Below are positions 55,883 to 64,000 of a stretch of 64,000 nucleotides of DNA, piece after piece. The notes under the pieces are model-generated. The model had not been told where the DNA came from and searched no databases. It saw only the letters and a program-made list of their open reading frames with translations. Position 1 is the stretch's first letter. Each line of letters starts with the position of its first letter. Source of the DNA: Streptomyces colonosanans (GTDB lineage: Bacteria; Actinomycetota; Actinomycetes; Streptomycetales; Streptomycetaceae); contig NZ_MLYP01000006.1 in assembly GCF_001866645.1 (NCBI RefSeq), positions 124,001 through 188,000 on the forward strand. The letters run 5' to 3'. Made by a program: the position numbers and the translations under genes.

Positions 55883-56084
55883 TGCCGCGGCAGGCAACGT
55901 TTGCCCGTTAAGGAGCGGCGTCGTGGGGGCACCTCCCGCTCTGGGGGTCCCCCCGCTCGAGCGGAGCCGAGAGTGGGGGAGAAGCCGAGAGTGGGGAAGC
56001 GTGCTCTGGGGGTCCCCCTGCTCGAAGAGCTTGGGGGAGCGTGCCGGGCGTCGCGACGGGGCAAACGTTGCCTGTTGCGGCACT
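55881..56084. mobile_element. MITE-like inverted-repeat element, copy B (204 bp)
   Basis: Inverted copy of the element at 11147. Ends: AGTGCCGCGGCAGGCAACG and its counterpart CGTTGCCTG(T)TGCGGCACT, continuing inward with GTTTGCCC / GGGCAAAC. The inside contains two G5TC5-type palindromic blocks, where copy A has one, so an internal duplication has made it 64 bp longer. Its first bases are the last two of the plsC stop codon. No coding capacity and no clear target duplication. Confidence 0.75.
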
Positions 56085-56181
56085 AGCACCTCCGGCCCCC
56101 TCGCCGGGTGCCCGGTGCGGGCCGGCCGGGAGAGCGACTGCCCTCACGGCCGAGCCGCACGACGCCGCAGCCCCGCCCCCC

Positions 56182-57744
56182 TCACGGGGCGCTCGCCAGC
56201 CTCTGCTCGCGCAGCAGGAACCACGCCGCCACCGCGGCGGCCAGCAGGACCGCCGCGCCCGCGCCGGTCGCCAGTGTCAGGCCGTCGACGAAGGCCTCGC
56301 GGGCCGACGACAACAGCGCCTGGCCGGCGGCCTCGGGCATGCCCGCCGCAGCCTCGACCGCGCCGCCCAGTGATTCGTGTGCCCCGGCCGGGGTGCCGGC
56401 CGGACCCGTGAAGTCGCGGTAGACGCCGGTCATGATCGAACCGAGCAGTGCGATACCGAGGGCGGCGCCGAGTTCATAGGCGGTCTCGGAGACCGCGGAG
56501 GCGGCACCCGCCTGTTCCTTGGGCACGTTGGAGAGGATCACGTCGGCGGTCACGGTGAACGAGAAGCCCGCGCCGACGCCCAGGACCAGCAGGGCGGCGC
56601 CGATGAACGGGTAGCCGGTGGACCGGTCGAGCAGGGTGAGGGCGGCGAGCGCCAGGCCCACCGCCGCAAGCCCACCGGAGACCACGGCCCGTACCGAGAA
56701 GCGCCGGGCCACCGCGCCCGCGACCAGGCCCGCCGCCACCGCGCCGACGGCGGCGGGCAGTTCGGCCAGACCCGCCTCGAACGGTGACCTGCCCTGGACG
56801 AGCTGCAGGTACTGCGAGAGGAAGAAGACCAGCCCGGACATGCCGAGGACGGTCAGCAGGTCCGCGAGCACGGCACCGGAGAAGCCGCGGCTGCTGAAAA
56901 GCCGCACGTCCAGCAGCGGCACCGGAACCGTCAGTTGACGGCGCACGAAGCCCCAGAGCGCAGCGGCACCGAGGACACCGACGGCCGTGGCCGGCCAGGA
57001 GAACCCGTGCGCGGCCGCCTCCTTGACGGCGTACACGATGCCGACCATGCCCACGAGCGAGAGCACGACGCTGATCAGGTCCCAAGGACCGGGGTTCGGG
57101 TTGCGGGACTCCGGCAGCGTCCTGATGCCGACGAGCACGAGGACCGCCATCACCGGCAGGTTGATCAGGAAGACCGAGCCCCACCAGAAGTGTTCGAGCA
57201 GGAAGCCGCCGACGATCGGGCCGACAGCCATACCGCCCGAAGCGGCGGCGCCCCAGATGCCGATGGCGAGGCTGCGCTCGCGCGGGTCCTGGAAGAGGTT
57301 GCGGATCAGGGCGAGCGTGGCGGGCATCAAAGTCGCGCCCGCGACACCGAGCAGCGCCCGCGCCAGGATCATCGTCTCCGCCGTCGACGCGTAGGCGTTG
57401 AGGACGGACACCGCGCCGAAGGCAGTGGCGCCGACGAGCAGGATCCGCTTGCGGCCGATGCGATCGCCGAGGCTGCCCATGGAGACGAGCAGACCGGCGA
57501 TGACGAACGAGTAGATGTCACCGATCCACAGCAGCTGGGTGCCCGACGGCTTCAGGTCCTCGCTGATGTACGGGGTCGCGAGGCCGAGGACGGTCGCGTC
57601 CACGGCCACCAGCAGCACGGCAAGCACGAGGACGGAGAGCGCGAGCCACCGGCCCGGACGCTTCTCGCCCGGCGAGGCGACGCCCCCCGAGCTCTCGGCA
57701 TCGCTCGAGCAGGGGGCGCCCCCGTGCTGCACGGTGCTGGTCAT
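56182..57744 (-). CDS. MFS efflux transporter, DHA2 (14-helix) family
   Basis: A 520-residue pump from ATG 57744. About 14 helices; motif A is MGSLGDRIGRKRILLVG and motif C-like segments AVGPIVGGFLLE. The DHA2 group expels cationic drugs and similar compounds. The N-terminal ~30 residues (MTSTVQHGGAPCSSDAESSG) are partly encoded by a palindrome that also occurs in the MITE-like elements. The start overlaps the tetR stop by 4 bp, so repressor and pump form one unit. The substrate is unknown. Confidence 0.92.
   Translation of the reverse strand: MTSTVQHGGAPCSSDAESSGGVASPGEKRPGRWLALSVLVLAVLLVAVDATVLGLATPYISEDLKPSGTQLLWIGDIYSFVIAGLLVSMGSLGDRIGRKRILLVGATAFGAVSVLNAYASTAETMILARALLGVAGATLMPATLALIRNLFQDPRERSLAIGIWGAAASGGMAVGPIVGGFLLEHFWWGSVFLINLPVMAVLVLVGIRTLPESRNPNPGPWDLISVVLSLVGMVGIVYAVKEAAAHGFSWPATAVGVLGAAALWGFVRRQLTVPVPLLDVRLFSSRGFSGAVLADLLTVLGMSGLVFFLSQYLQLVQGRSPFEAGLAELPAAVGAVAAGLVAGAVARRFSVRAVVSGGLAAVGLALAALTLLDRSTGYPFIGAALLVLGVGAGFSFTVTADVILSNVPKEQAGAASAVSETAYELGAALGIALLGSIMTGVYRDFTGPAGTPAGAHESLGGAVEAAAGMPEAAGQALLSSAREAFVDGLTLATGAGAAVLLAAAVAAWFLLREQRLASAP
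57694..57726. repeat. Core palindrome of the MITE family inside the MFS start
   Basis: On the minus strand GGGGGCGCCCCC, then TGCTCGAGCG, then GAGAGCTCGGGGGG, resembling the core of the elements at 11147 and 55881 (G5TC5, TGCTCGA, GAGCTTGGGGG). It stays in frame and encodes part of the pump's N-terminus. Confidence 0.55.
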
Positions 57745-58292
57745 GGTTCCTCTCTCCGTAGTGCGCCGCCGAGCAGCAGCTCGGCGATCATGGTGGGGAA
57801 GTCTCTGGCGGCCACACGGCCGTCCAGCGTGGCCCAGGCACCCGAGGCGATCAGTCCGTAGAGCGCCTCGGTGAGCCAGACCGGGGTGAGGTCGATGCGG
57901 AACTCGCCGCTTCGCTGGCCGCGCAGGAACACCGCGCCGATCCGGTTGTCGAGCCGGATCCAGCCCTCGTTCTGCTGTTCGCCTTCCCACAGGTGGTTCT
58001 CGCCGTAGAGGAACGCGAGCAGCCCCGCGGAGGGCTGGATCTCGCGCAGGAACCTGCGTACGGCATCGCTCGCGGGTCCCTCGTCCAGCCGGGCGGCATC
58101 CAGGGCCGCCTCGCACTCGGCGATACCGAGCTCCTCCAGCGCCCTCACGAGCGCCTCGCGTCCGGCGAAATGGCGGTGCAGGGTCGCCCGGCTGATCCCG
58201 GCCCCCTTGGCGACCTCGTCCATGGTGGCGGTGGATTTCCGGGTGAGCAGTGCGGCTGCGCTGCGCAGCATGTGTTCACGGTCGACAGCCAT
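57741..58292 (-). CDS. TetR-family transcriptional repressor
   Basis: A 183-residue regulator. The helix-turn-helix is TMDEVAKGAGISRATLHRHFAGREALV (~24-50); the rest is the ligand-binding helical domain. ATG 58292 is preferred: the longer in-frame start at 58319 would place the operator inside the gene. No ribosome site precedes the ATG and TATGGT lies 7 bp upstream, so the message may be leaderless. It should repress itself and the co-transcribed MFS pump. Confidence 0.93.
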   Translation of the reverse strand: MAVDREHMLRSAAALLTRKSTATMDEVAKGAGISRATLHRHFAGREALVRALEELGIAECEAALDAARLDEGPASDAVRRFLREIQPSAGLLAFLYGENHLWEGEQQNEGWIRLDNRIGAVFLRGQRSGEFRIDLTPVWLTEALYGLIASGAWATLDGRVAARDFPTMIAELLLGGALRREEP

Positions 58293-58311
58293 GAGACAAC
58301 CATAACCCAAG

Positions 58312-58329
58312 TGAGACATTAATGTCTCA
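58312..58329. promoter_or_regulatory. Probable TetR operator
   Basis: TGAGACATTAATGTCTCA, a perfect 18-bp palindrome about 20 bp upstream of the tetR start. A half-site ATGAGAC also overlaps the start codon. It covers the -35 region expected from the TATGGT -10. Confidence 0.75.
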
Positions 58330-58394
58330 TCAGATACATGCGTGTCCCGTGGTCGGGTCCGCTCAGGTCCGGAAGGCCGGGTTTCCGCGCCGCC

Positions 58395-59402
58395 TCAGTG
58401 CCAGGGAAGCCGCCCGCGCCGCTCCCAGTACCCGTGCGGGTCCTCGGTGAGCGCGTCGAGACGGGCGAGCCGGTCCTCGGTGAGATCGACGACGGTGGCG
58501 TGCAGGTTCGAGGCGAGCTGATCGGTGGTGGCAGCGCCGGAGAGGACGACTGAGGCCCAGGGCTGCCGCAGGACGAAGGCGAGGGCGACCGCGTCGCAGC
58601 CGAGGGATGTCTCCGCAGCCACCGCCTTCAGGGGCTCCGGCGCGTAGGGGTCCGCGAGCCGCCCGTTCGCCATGCCCTCCTTGACGATCACGGTGAGCCC
58701 GGCGACGTGGGCCTCGGCGAGCGCGGGGGCGGCCGAGGTCTCCAGCACGTTGTACGTGGACTGCACGGTACGGAACAGGGGCTCGCCGCCGACCGTCACC
58801 GCGAGCGCGGCGCGGATCGCGTCGGCCTGGGCCGGGCCGCTGGTGGAGAAGCCGATCGTGACGCCCTGCGCCGCGGCCTCGGCGAGTTCGGCGTGCAGCT
58901 TCTTGTCGGTGAGGGCCGGGCTGTCCGAGGTGAGGGAGTGGATCTGGTAGAGGTCGAGGCGGTCGCCGAGCAGGGCCGCCGTCTCGGCGCGCTGCCGCTC
59001 GTACGTGGCCACGCCGTGGTCCTTGACCTCGTGCTGCTCGGCGTCGGTGCGCCAGCCGGCGGTGTAGGTGTAGCCCCACTTGCTGCCCACGACGACGTCG
59101 TCGATGTCGGGGTGGGCGCCGAGCCAGTCGGCGAGGAACTCCTCGGCGCGTCCGTACGAGCGGGCCACGTCGACGTAGCGCACACCCTGGGCGTAGGCGG
59201 CGTCGAGGAGTTCATGGGTGCGCTCGCGCAGGGCTTCGACGCTGCGGACGGGCGGGAGGTCCCGCTCGCGGCCGAGGTTGATGTAGCCGGGGCGGCCGAC
59301 GGCGGCCAGGCCGAGGCCGATGTGGCAGGCGGGGGTCGTCGCCGAGGCCGTGGGGCTCCCCCCTCGAGCGAAGTCGAGAGCTTGGGGGAGGGCGAAGGGC
59401 AT
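58395..59402 (-). CDS. Aldo/keto reductase
   Basis: A 335-residue NADPH-type reductase. The catalytic tetrad is seen as DVARSYG (Asp, Tyr), GSKWGY (Lys) and YQIHS (His); the TIM-barrel length is normal. ATG 59402 has GGAG upstream. The first ~14 residues (PFALPQALDFARGG) are encoded by a palindrome shared with the MITE-like elements, so the true conserved start may be the following ASATTPACHIGLGLAAVG. Substrate unknown. It is divergent-convergent with the tetR operator region, 75 bp away. Confidence 0.9.
   Translation of the reverse strand: MPFALPQALDFARGGSPTASATTPACHIGLGLAAVGRPGYINLGRERDLPPVRSVEALRERTHELLDAAYAQGVRYVDVARSYGRAEEFLADWLGAHPDIDDVVVGSKWGYTYTAGWRTDAEQHEVKDHGVATYERQRAETAALLGDRLDLYQIHSLTSDSPALTDKKLHAELAEAAAQGVTIGFSTSGPAQADAIRAALAVTVGGEPLFRTVQSTYNVLETSAAPALAEAHVAGLTVIVKEGMANGRLADPYAPEPLKAVAAETSLGCDAVALAFVLRQPWASVVLSGAATTDQLASNLHATVVDLTEDRLARLDALTEDPHGYWERRGRLPWH
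59349..59390. repeat. Core palindrome of the MITE family inside the aldo/keto reductase start
   Basis: CTCCCCCC, then TCGAGCGAAGTCGA, then GAGCTTGGGGGAG: an inverted repeat whose right arm matches the core of the elements at 11147 and 55881. It is in frame and forms part of the reductase N-terminus. Confidence 0.6.
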
Positions 59403-59498
59403 CGCGGGCTCCGTTCGGTCGGCTCCTTGGGGCTGGTGACCAACGTAACCCGCGCTGCCCTTCGCAAACACGGCCTGCTACCGAACACTTGCCCAGTG

Positions 59499-59518
59499 CT
59501 CCACCCTTCGGGGTGGAG
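59499..59518. terminator. UUCG-type hairpin
   Basis: CTCCACCC / GGGTGGAG with a TTCG loop, a very stable tetraloop on the plus strand. It lies 80 bp upstream of the aldo/keto reductase start and 240 bp after argH. Confidence 0.5.
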
Positions 59519-59727
59519 GTGAAGGGCATCCCGTCCCTTGCGGCCCGGAGGGCCACAGCGGCATGGCTACGACTGCGTCATCCGATGACGGAGTTGTCGG
59601 ATCTACCGCCGGACGGGCGGAAAGTGACGCCTGTGCAGGCCCCTGTAAGACCGATCTCCCCGGAGAGCAGCAAGGGCCGGTGAAGCAGGAACCCGAGGTG
59701 GCACCGCGTAGCGGTGCGGACCGCAAT

Positions 59728-59747
59728 CTCCTGCCCTCGGGCAGGAG
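59728..59747. terminator. Terminator of argH
   Basis: Perfect 9-bp stem CTCCTGCCC / GGGCAGGAG with a 2-nt spacer, just past the argH stop on the minus strand. Confidence 0.75.
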
Positions 59748-59753
59748 AGGACG

Positions 59754-61289
<1,536 letters not shown>

Positions 61290-61305
61290 TCACGCCAGGT
61301 CTGCG

Positions 61306-62508
61306 TCAGGCTCCGCCTGCCAGATCACGCCGTGCCGCGATCTTCGACGACAGGCTGTAGATGTCGATGAAGCCCTTGGCCGCGGACTGGTCGAATGTGT
61401 CGCCGGTGTCGTAGGTCGCGAGGTTGAAGTCGTACAGCGACTGGTCGGACCGCCGGCCGGTGACCACCGCGCGGCCGCCGTGCAGGGTCATCCGGACGTC
61501 GCCGGAGACATGCTGGTCGGCCTCGTTGATGAAGCCGTCGAGGGCGCGCTTGAGCGGGGAGAACCACTGGCCGTCGTAGACCAGTTCGCCCCAGCGCTGC
61601 TCGACCTGCCGCTTGTAGCGGGCGAGTTCGCGCTCGACGGTGACGTTCTCCAGCTCCTGGTGGGCGGTGATCAGGGCGATCGCGCCGGGAGCCTCGTAGA
61701 CCTCGCGGGACTTGATGCCCACGAGACGGTCCTCGACCATGTCGATCCGGCCGATGCCCTGGGCGCCGGCGCGCTCGTTGAGCTGCTGGATGGCCTGCAG
61801 GACGGTGACGGGCTTGCCGTCGATGACGACCGGGACGCCTTCCTTGAAGGTGATGATCACCTCGTCGGCCTCGCGAGGCTCGGCCGGGTTGGAGGTGTAC
61901 TCGTAGATGTCCTCGATCGGCGCGTTCCAGATGTCCTCGAGGAAGCCGGTCTCGACGGCGCGGCCGAAGACGTTCTGGTCGATGGAGTAGGGGGACTTCT
62001 TGGTGGTCGCGATCGGGAGGTTCTTCGCCTCGCAGAACGCGATCGCCTTGTCCCGGGTCATCGCGTAGTCGCGGACCGGGGCGATGCACTTGAGGTCGGG
62101 GGCGAGGGCGACGATGCCGGCTTCGAAGCGGACCTGGTCGTTGCCCTTGCCGGTGCAGCCGTGGGCGACGGTGGTGGCGCCGTGCTTCTCGGCGGCGGCG
62201 ACCAGGTGCTTGACGATGATCGGCCGGGAAAGGGCGGAGACCAGCGGGTAGCGGTCCATGTAGAGGGCGTTGGCCTTGATCGCCGGGAGGCAGTACTCGT
62301 CGGCGAACTCGTCCTTGGCGTCGGCGACCTCGGCTTCGACGGCGCCGCAGGCGAGGGCGCGCTTACGGATGACGTCCAGGTCCTCGCCGCCCTGGCCGAC
62401 GTCGACCGCAACGGCAATGACCTCGGCGCCCGTCTCCTCGGCGATCCAGCCGATGGCGACGGAGGTGTCCAGACCGCCTGAATAGGCGAGTACGACGCGC
62501 TCGGTCAC
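61306..62508 (-). CDS. argG: Argininosuccinate synthase
   Basis: A 400-residue ATP-dependent enzyme joining citrulline and aspartate. The PP-loop [14 protein letters not shown] (~8-21), [15 protein letters not shown] [16 protein letters not shown] and the SYKNSPYSID-type SPYSIDQN segment are present. GTG 62508 has GAGGGAG 8 bp upstream. A region of TGCAT/ATGCA repeats lies directly upstream and should be the ArgR operator. The divergent pyridoxamine-oxidase-like gene starts 130 bp away. Confidence 0.97.
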   Translation of the reverse strand: MTERVVLAYSGGLDTSVAIGWIAEETGAEVIAVAVDVGQGGEDLDVIRKRALACGAVEAEVADAKDEFADEYCLPAIKANALYMDRYPLVSALSRPIIVKHLVAAAEKHGATTVAHGCTGKGNDQVRFEAGIVALAPDLKCIAPVRDYAMTRDKAIAFCEAKNLPIATTKKSPYSIDQNVFGRAVETGFLEDIWNAPIEDIYEYTSNPAEPREADEVIITFKEGVPVVIDGKPVTVLQAIQQLNERAGAQGIGRIDMVEDRLVGIKSREVYEAPGAIALITAHQELENVTVERELARYKRQVEQRWGELVYDGQWFSPLKRALDGFINEADQHVSGDVRMTLHGGRAVVTGRRSDQSLYDFNLATYDTGDTFDQSAAKGFIDIYSLSSKIAARRDLAGGA

Positions 62509-62525
62509 GGGTTTCTCCCTCACAG

Positions 62526-62564
62526 TGCATTCGCTGATATGCATGAGTATGCAGCGCTCTGCAT
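62526..62564. promoter_or_regulatory. ARG-box-like operator upstream of argG
   Basis: TGCAT at 62526, ATGCAT at 62539, ATGCA at 62549 and TGCAT at 62560, forming two back-to-back palindromic pairs, as expected for an ArgR hexamer binding two boxes. Located 18-56 bp upstream of argG. Confidence 0.6.
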
Positions 62565-62601
62565 GATTCGTCAATCTGAAGTGTGCGTGTCGCACATTTC
62601 C

Positions 62602-62631
62602 TTAGACAACCGAAAGACTCTGGTCGATAAT
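62602..62631 (+). promoter_or_regulatory. Probable promoter of the pyridoxamine-oxidase-like gene
   Basis: TTAGAC, 18 bp, GATAAT, with the ATG 9 bp after the -10. The spacing suggests a leaderless transcript beginning at or near the start codon. Confidence 0.5.
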
Positions 62632-62639
62632 CGTTGGCC

Positions 62640-63227
62640 ATGGGAAAGACCTACGAGCGCCTGGACAGCAGGCTGCGTACGTTCATCGAAGCCCAGCCCC
62701 TCTTCTTCACCGCGACCGCTCCCCTGTCCGAAGACGGCACGATCAACCTCTCCCCGAAGGGGCTCAAGGGCTCCTTCGCGGTCATCGACGACCTCACCGT
62801 GGCCTACCTGGACTTCGCCGGAAGCAACGCCGAGACGATCGCGCACCTGCGGGAGAACGGCCGGATCACCCTGATGTGGTGCGCCTTCCAGGGCCCGCCG
62901 AACATCGTCCGCGTGCACGGCCGTGGCGAGCCGGTCTTCCGCGACGACCCCCGCTTCAAGGAACTGCTCACCCGTTTCCCCGACATCGACCCGGCCCCGC
63001 ACGGGCTGCGCGCGATCATCGTCGTGACCGCCGAGCACATCCGGGACACCTGCGGCTACGCGGTGCCCTTCATGTCGTACGAAGAGGACCGCGATCTGCA
63101 CGGCAGGCGGTTCGCGCGCGAGGACGACGCCTCCCTCAATGAGTACTTCCGGAGGAAAGAGCACGTCGAAACGAGCCTGGACGGCCTGCCCGGACTGCCA
63201 TTGCCGTTGCCGCCGTCTACGGTCTGA
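62640..63227 (+). CDS. Pyridoxamine 5'-phosphate oxidase-family protein
   Basis: A 195-residue FMN/F420-type split-barrel protein from ATG 62640 (a TTG at 62634 is also in frame). FFTATAPLSEDGTINLSPKGL, VAYLDFAGSNAETIAHLRENG and RITLMWCAFQGPPNIVRVHGRG follow the usual order of the family. Members are flavoenzymes or flavin-binding proteins of mostly unknown substrate; it is not PdxH itself. Starts 9 bp after its -10, so probably leaderless. It is divergent from argG, sharing the ARG-box region. Confidence 0.87.
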   Translation: MGKTYERLDSRLRTFIEAQPLFFTATAPLSEDGTINLSPKGLKGSFAVIDDLTVAYLDFAGSNAETIAHLRENGRITLMWCAFQGPPNIVRVHGRGEPVFRDDPRFKELLTRFPDIDPAPHGLRAIIVVTAEHIRDTCGYAVPFMSYEEDRDLHGRRFAREDDASLNEYFRRKEHVETSLDGLPGLPLPLPPSTV

Positions 63228-63230
63228 GGC

Positions 63231-63932
63231 ATGCGCCCCGGTGCCGTCACCCTCGCCTTGGCCACCCTCACTCTGCTCGGCGCCGCGCCCGTCGCCGCCG
63301 GTCGGCCCCCGCTGCCCGAGCGGATGGCGCACACCGGTGGCGGCACCCAGCTGATCACCGCGGAGGCACCCGGCCCGGAGGCCACGTCCGGGACGGTCAC
63401 CTGGTGGGACCGGCGTAAGGGGCACTGGTCGAGAACCGGTTCCGCGCCGGCCCGCTTCGGCGCGAACGGCCTCGTCGAGGGCGCTTCTCGGGAGCAGGGT
63501 GCGAACACGACCCCGACGGGCCTGTTCGGCCTGCCGTACGCGTTCGGCATCAGGGCCGCGCCCACGGGTACGACCATGACCTACCGCCGGGTGCACCGGG
63601 ACTCCTGGTGGTGCCAGGACAGCGCATCGCGCTCCTACAACCGCTGGGCAGATCCGCTCCCGGCCGACTGCCGCGCCTCCGAGTCGGAACACCTCATCGG
63701 TTACGGCACGCAGTACCGGTACGCCCTGGTCGTCGCATTCAACTACGCAAAGCCGGTGCGAGGCCGTGGCGCGGGCATCTTCCTGCACGTCAACGGCACG
63801 GGCGCGACGGCGGGATGTGTGTCGGTGCCCGATGACGCGATGCGGCGGATCCTGGCGTGGGCCGATCCGACGCGAAGGCCGCACATCGCGATCGGAACAG
63901 CGGGCGGGAGTACCGCCCTCACTCGCTACTGA
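63231..63932 (+). CDS. Secreted L,D-transpeptidase-like (YkuD) protein
   Basis: A 233-residue protein with a signal peptide (hydrophobic VTLALATLTLLGAAPVAAG) and a YkuD catalytic motif: His186 in FLHVNGTGAT and Cys196 in AGCVSVP. Other conserved parts: TWWDRRKGHWS, NTTPTGLFGLPYAFG. L,D-transpeptidases cross-link peptidoglycan 3-3 or attach proteins to it. It follows the previous gene by 3 bp. Its stop overlaps the convergent histidine kinase gene by 14 bp. Confidence 0.85.
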   Translation: MRPGAVTLALATLTLLGAAPVAAGRPPLPERMAHTGGGTQLITAEAPGPEATSGTVTWWDRRKGHWSRTGSAPARFGANGLVEGASREQGANTTPTGLFGLPYAFGIRAAPTGTTMTYRRVHRDSWWCQDSASRSYNRWADPLPADCRASESEHLIGYGTQYRYALVVAFNYAKPVRGRGAGIFLHVNGTGATAGCVSVPDDAMRRILAWADPTRRPHIAIGTAGGSTALTRY

Positions 63933-64000
63933 TCCGGGCGGCGGGCAGGCGCACCGTGAAGGTCGTCGCCCCCGGACGGCTCTCGAGCCCCACGCTCCCC
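63919..64000 (-). CDS. Sensor histidine kinase, C-terminal end (partial)
   Basis: Only the last ~26 residues are in the window: SVGLESRPGATTFTVRLPAA ending RISSE. The pattern G-x-T-F-T-V-R-L-P is the G2 box and end of a HATPase domain. The gene continues beyond the right edge. Its 3' end overlaps the L,D-transpeptidase gene by 14 bp, convergently. Confidence 0.7.
   Translation of the reverse strand, partial: GSVGLESRPGATTFTVRLPAARISSE

Overview
The window is a stretch of a high-GC actinobacterial chromosome, almost certainly Streptomyces. Third codon positions are nearly all G or C. GTG starts, 4-bp ATGA/GTGA gene overlaps and leaderless-looking promoters are common. The sporulation division protein SsgB, a phosphatidylinositol-mannoside operon and a fused BluB-CobT protein all fit the genus. 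The content is mostly core chromosome. There is no large prophage, plasmid, CRISPR array or biosynthetic cluster.

Layout. 0-11 kb: the tail of a cyclophilin and a DUF349 protein, then on the minus strand ruvC-ruvA-ruvB, yajC-secD-secF, apt and the bifunctional (p)ppGpp enzyme relA (Holliday-junction processing, Sec export, purine salvage and stringent response in one co-directional block). 11-17.5 kb, minus: a YebC regulator, the PLP synthase pair pdxS-pdxT, a LemA-like membrane protein, and the phosphatidylinositol mannoside operon pgsA-patA-pimA. 17.5-22 kb, plus: an EF-G-like GTPase with an altered nucleotide-specificity motif and an uncharacterised membrane protein, lying between pgsA and the HIT-thrS pair. 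24.7-27.5 kb: an overlapping pair (unknown 407-residue protein and a DUF4365 protein) divergent from a DEDDh exonuclease. 27.6-29.1 kb: two near-identical tRNA-Val(CAC) genes bracketing a START-like protein and a low-GC decayed segment. 29.5-36 kb: ssgB, a CGNR zinc-finger regulator, small membrane proteins, a DsbA-like oxidoreductase, acetyltransferases, p-aminobenzoate/folate genes and a five-gene tRNA cluster (Gly, Cys, three Val-GAC). 36-40.7 kb: a zinc-ribbon protein, an APH-like kinase, a membrane Ser/Thr kinase and a TrmH methyltransferase. 40.8-47.5 kb, minus: cobalamin and siroheme genes (cobL, bluB-cobT fusion, cysG/cobA). 47.6-51.4 kb, minus: metN-metI-metQ methionine uptake, preceded by a Met/Cys-containing leader ORF. 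51.7-59.4 kb: small membrane proteins, an ECF-like sigma factor, a phosphodiesterase with a PHO-box-like site, plsC, an MFS pump with its TetR repressor and operator, and an aldo/keto reductase. 59.7-64 kb: argH, argG with an ARG-box-like region, a pyridoxamine-oxidase-like protein, an L,D-transpeptidase and the tail of a histidine kinase.

The least explained signals are a MITE-like inverted-repeat element in two copies, whose core palindrome also appears inside the starts of two proteins, identical 27-bp repeats inside the bluB-cobT gene, a short Met/Cys leader ORF before metNIQ, a 50-residue membrane protein, and the DUF4365 gene pair. All assignments come from reading the sequence. No database search was run.
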